Assembly (NCBI GenBank): GCA_012960845.1
Contig: DUAN01000078.1
Location: 1 to 33,839 of the forward strand
Origin: Planctomycetota bacterium
Lineage (GTDB): Bacteria > Planctomycetota > UBA8108 > UBA1146
Reading direction: 5' to 3'
DNA: 33,839 bases
In this document: positions 33,071-33,839 of the stretch, one piece after another
Layout of the letters: every line of letters starts with the position of its first letter
How positions within the stretch are numbered: the stretch's first letter is position 1
Position numbers and translations under genes: made by a program
Notes under the pieces: model-generated
The model's input: only the letters and a program-made list of their open reading frames with translations
Told to the model about the DNA's origin: nothing
Databases searched by the model: none

Positions 33071-33258
33071 CGGTCTGCGGCCTGCTCTCCATGCAGTGTG
33101 GACTATAAAATCGTCCCGAATCGATTCCGACTCGGTCTTTCGGCCTGATCAACGCGACGCCCGGTATTTTCCGCTCGATTCGCAACAGGCTGGCCGAATC
33201 TTGAACGCCGGGATATCCTCTCAGTGGGTTGTGAAACCCCGGAAAGGCAGCGGATTCT

Positions 33259-33839
33259 ATGAACTGCGGAGGTGCCTCGCAAGGGCTCAAAGAGGATCCA
33301 TCCCCTCACCCAGCAATTCAGAGCTGGCTCGACTACCTGCTGGTCGAGCGAGGTCTGGCGGCAAATACCCTTGCAGCCTACCGCAGAGACCTGGTCGCCC
33401 TGGCCGCAGCCGTCCGACTGAAAGGGGTTCAATTTCCCCAACAGGTCCAGATTCAGCAGCTTAAAGAGTACCTGCAAGGTCTGATGGAGAAGGGCGCCAG
33501 CGCCAGCAGTCAGCGGCGAAGGATCTCCGCAATTCGTGGTTTTTTCCGCTTTCTGGTGCTCGAAAATCAACTCGATGAAAATCCCTCCGACTTGCTGGTC
33601 TTTCCACGACAACCACAGCGGCTCCCTCGAACCCTCTCTCTCGAACAGGTCAATCGGCTGATCGAAGCCACCTCCGAAGACCATCCGAAGATGGCCATGA
33701 GAGATCGAGCCATCGTCCAGCTGCTCTACAGTTCAGGAATGCGAGTCTCTGAACTGTGTGGACTCCGCTGGAGAGATTTCCAGACCGATGGGAAGTACCC
33801 GCTGGTCCGGTGCCATGGCAAGGGGGGCAAGGTGCGACT
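33259..33839 (+). CDS. Tyrosine recombinase XerC/XerD-like, 3' end cut off by window
   Basis: Site-specific recombinase that resolves chromosome dimers at dif, or an integrase of that type. The first 193 residues are present. Seen: N-terminal SAM-like core-binding domain (AIQSWLDYLLVERGLAANT, LAAYRRDLVAL, RRRISAIRGFFRFLV), DENPSDLL, and LSLEQVNRLIEA leading into the catalytic domain with the first active-site Arg in YSSGMRVSELCGL. The remaining H-x-x-R and Tyr residues lie beyond the window. ATG at 33259 has GGAAAGG 11 nt upstream. It is divergent from the dksA-like gene across 188 nt. The gene context (no phage genes) favours the housekeeping Xer role. Confidence 0.93.
   Translation, partial: MNCGGASQGLKEDPSPHPAIQSWLDYLLVERGLAANTLAAYRRDLVALAAAVRLKGVQFPQQVQIQQLKEYLQGLMEKGASASSQRRRISAIRGFFRFLVLENQLDENPSDLLVFPRQPQRLPRTLSLEQVNRLIEATSEDHPKMAMRDRAIVQLLYSSGMRVSELCGLRWRDFQTDGKYPLVRCHGKGGKVR

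Noticed and set aside
33102-33130. Promoter for the dksA-like gene (TATAGT with TCGGAA 17 nt upstream)
   Set aside because: The -10 is reasonable but the -35 matches only 3 of 6, too weak to list.
33103-33684. Minus-strand open frame opposite the Xer gene
   Set aside because: The plus strand carries a clear tyrosine recombinase; this frame has no family features.
1-33839. CRISPR array, tRNA or rRNA genes, insertion sequences, phage genes
   Set aside because: No regularly spaced repeats, cloverleaf candidates, transposase or phage structural sequence were seen by eye.

Overview
The window looks like ordinary chromosome from a GC-rich, Gram-negative bacterium, most likely a planctomycete or close relative. 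The best clue is five consecutive secreted proteins ending in a paired calcium-loop (dockerin-like) tail of the form RGD-x-N-x-D-G ... NDDG-x-[VIL]-[DN] followed by a Pro-rich G-x-DP segment; from memory this tail style is common in Planctomycetota. A Kdo transferase (waaA) implies an LPS outer membrane. No tRNA, rRNA, CRISPR, transposase or prophage gene was seen, so apart from the secreted-protein block the content is housekeeping. The assignment is inference; no database was searched.

Layout. 1-2554 (+): translationally overlapping mutY (5' end cut by the window), a DDAH-like guanidino-group hydrolase, and a uracil-DNA-glycosylase-like protein. 2541-8508 (-): aroF, two M16 peptidase-like genes (ymfF-type inactive partner and ymfH-type zinc enzyme) and a dicarboxylate/cation symporter carrying a PDZ-like insertion, all packed with overlaps or 1-nt gaps, then efp behind its own candidate promoter. 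8625-13970 (-): ald, polyprenyl diphosphate synthase, moaC, folD and mutL in another tight run. 14425-16443 (+): nadD and asnS. 16678-24711 (+): five exported dockerin-tailed proteins, P1 (beta-propeller/FN3), P2 (three cohesin-like modules), P3 (two), P4 (two) and P5 (one). 24735-33070: a peroxiredoxin (-) and a divergent carboxylesterase (+), then on the minus strand dksA-like, pyrD, secA, waaA and metK. 33259-end (+): the start of a XerC/XerD recombinase, cut by the window.

The most interesting part is the secreted block. Cohesin-like modules and dockerin-like tails occur in the same polypeptides, with no recognisable catalytic domain, which suggests a self-associating extracellular scaffold rather than a classical cellulosome. 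Several of these genes have runs of 6-8 G or C in their leaders, and mutL carries an in-frame run of eight C, so slippage-driven variability is a testable idea. Other points worth attention are a perfect hairpin that occludes the metK ribosome-binding site, the PDZ-like insertion in the symporter, the M16 pair close to efp, a DksA-like protein with half a zinc finger, and a pyrD gene without a canonical start codon where homologues begin.

Starts were chosen from Shine-Dalgarno spacing, gene overlap and remembered family N-termini. Operon statements rest on spacing only.
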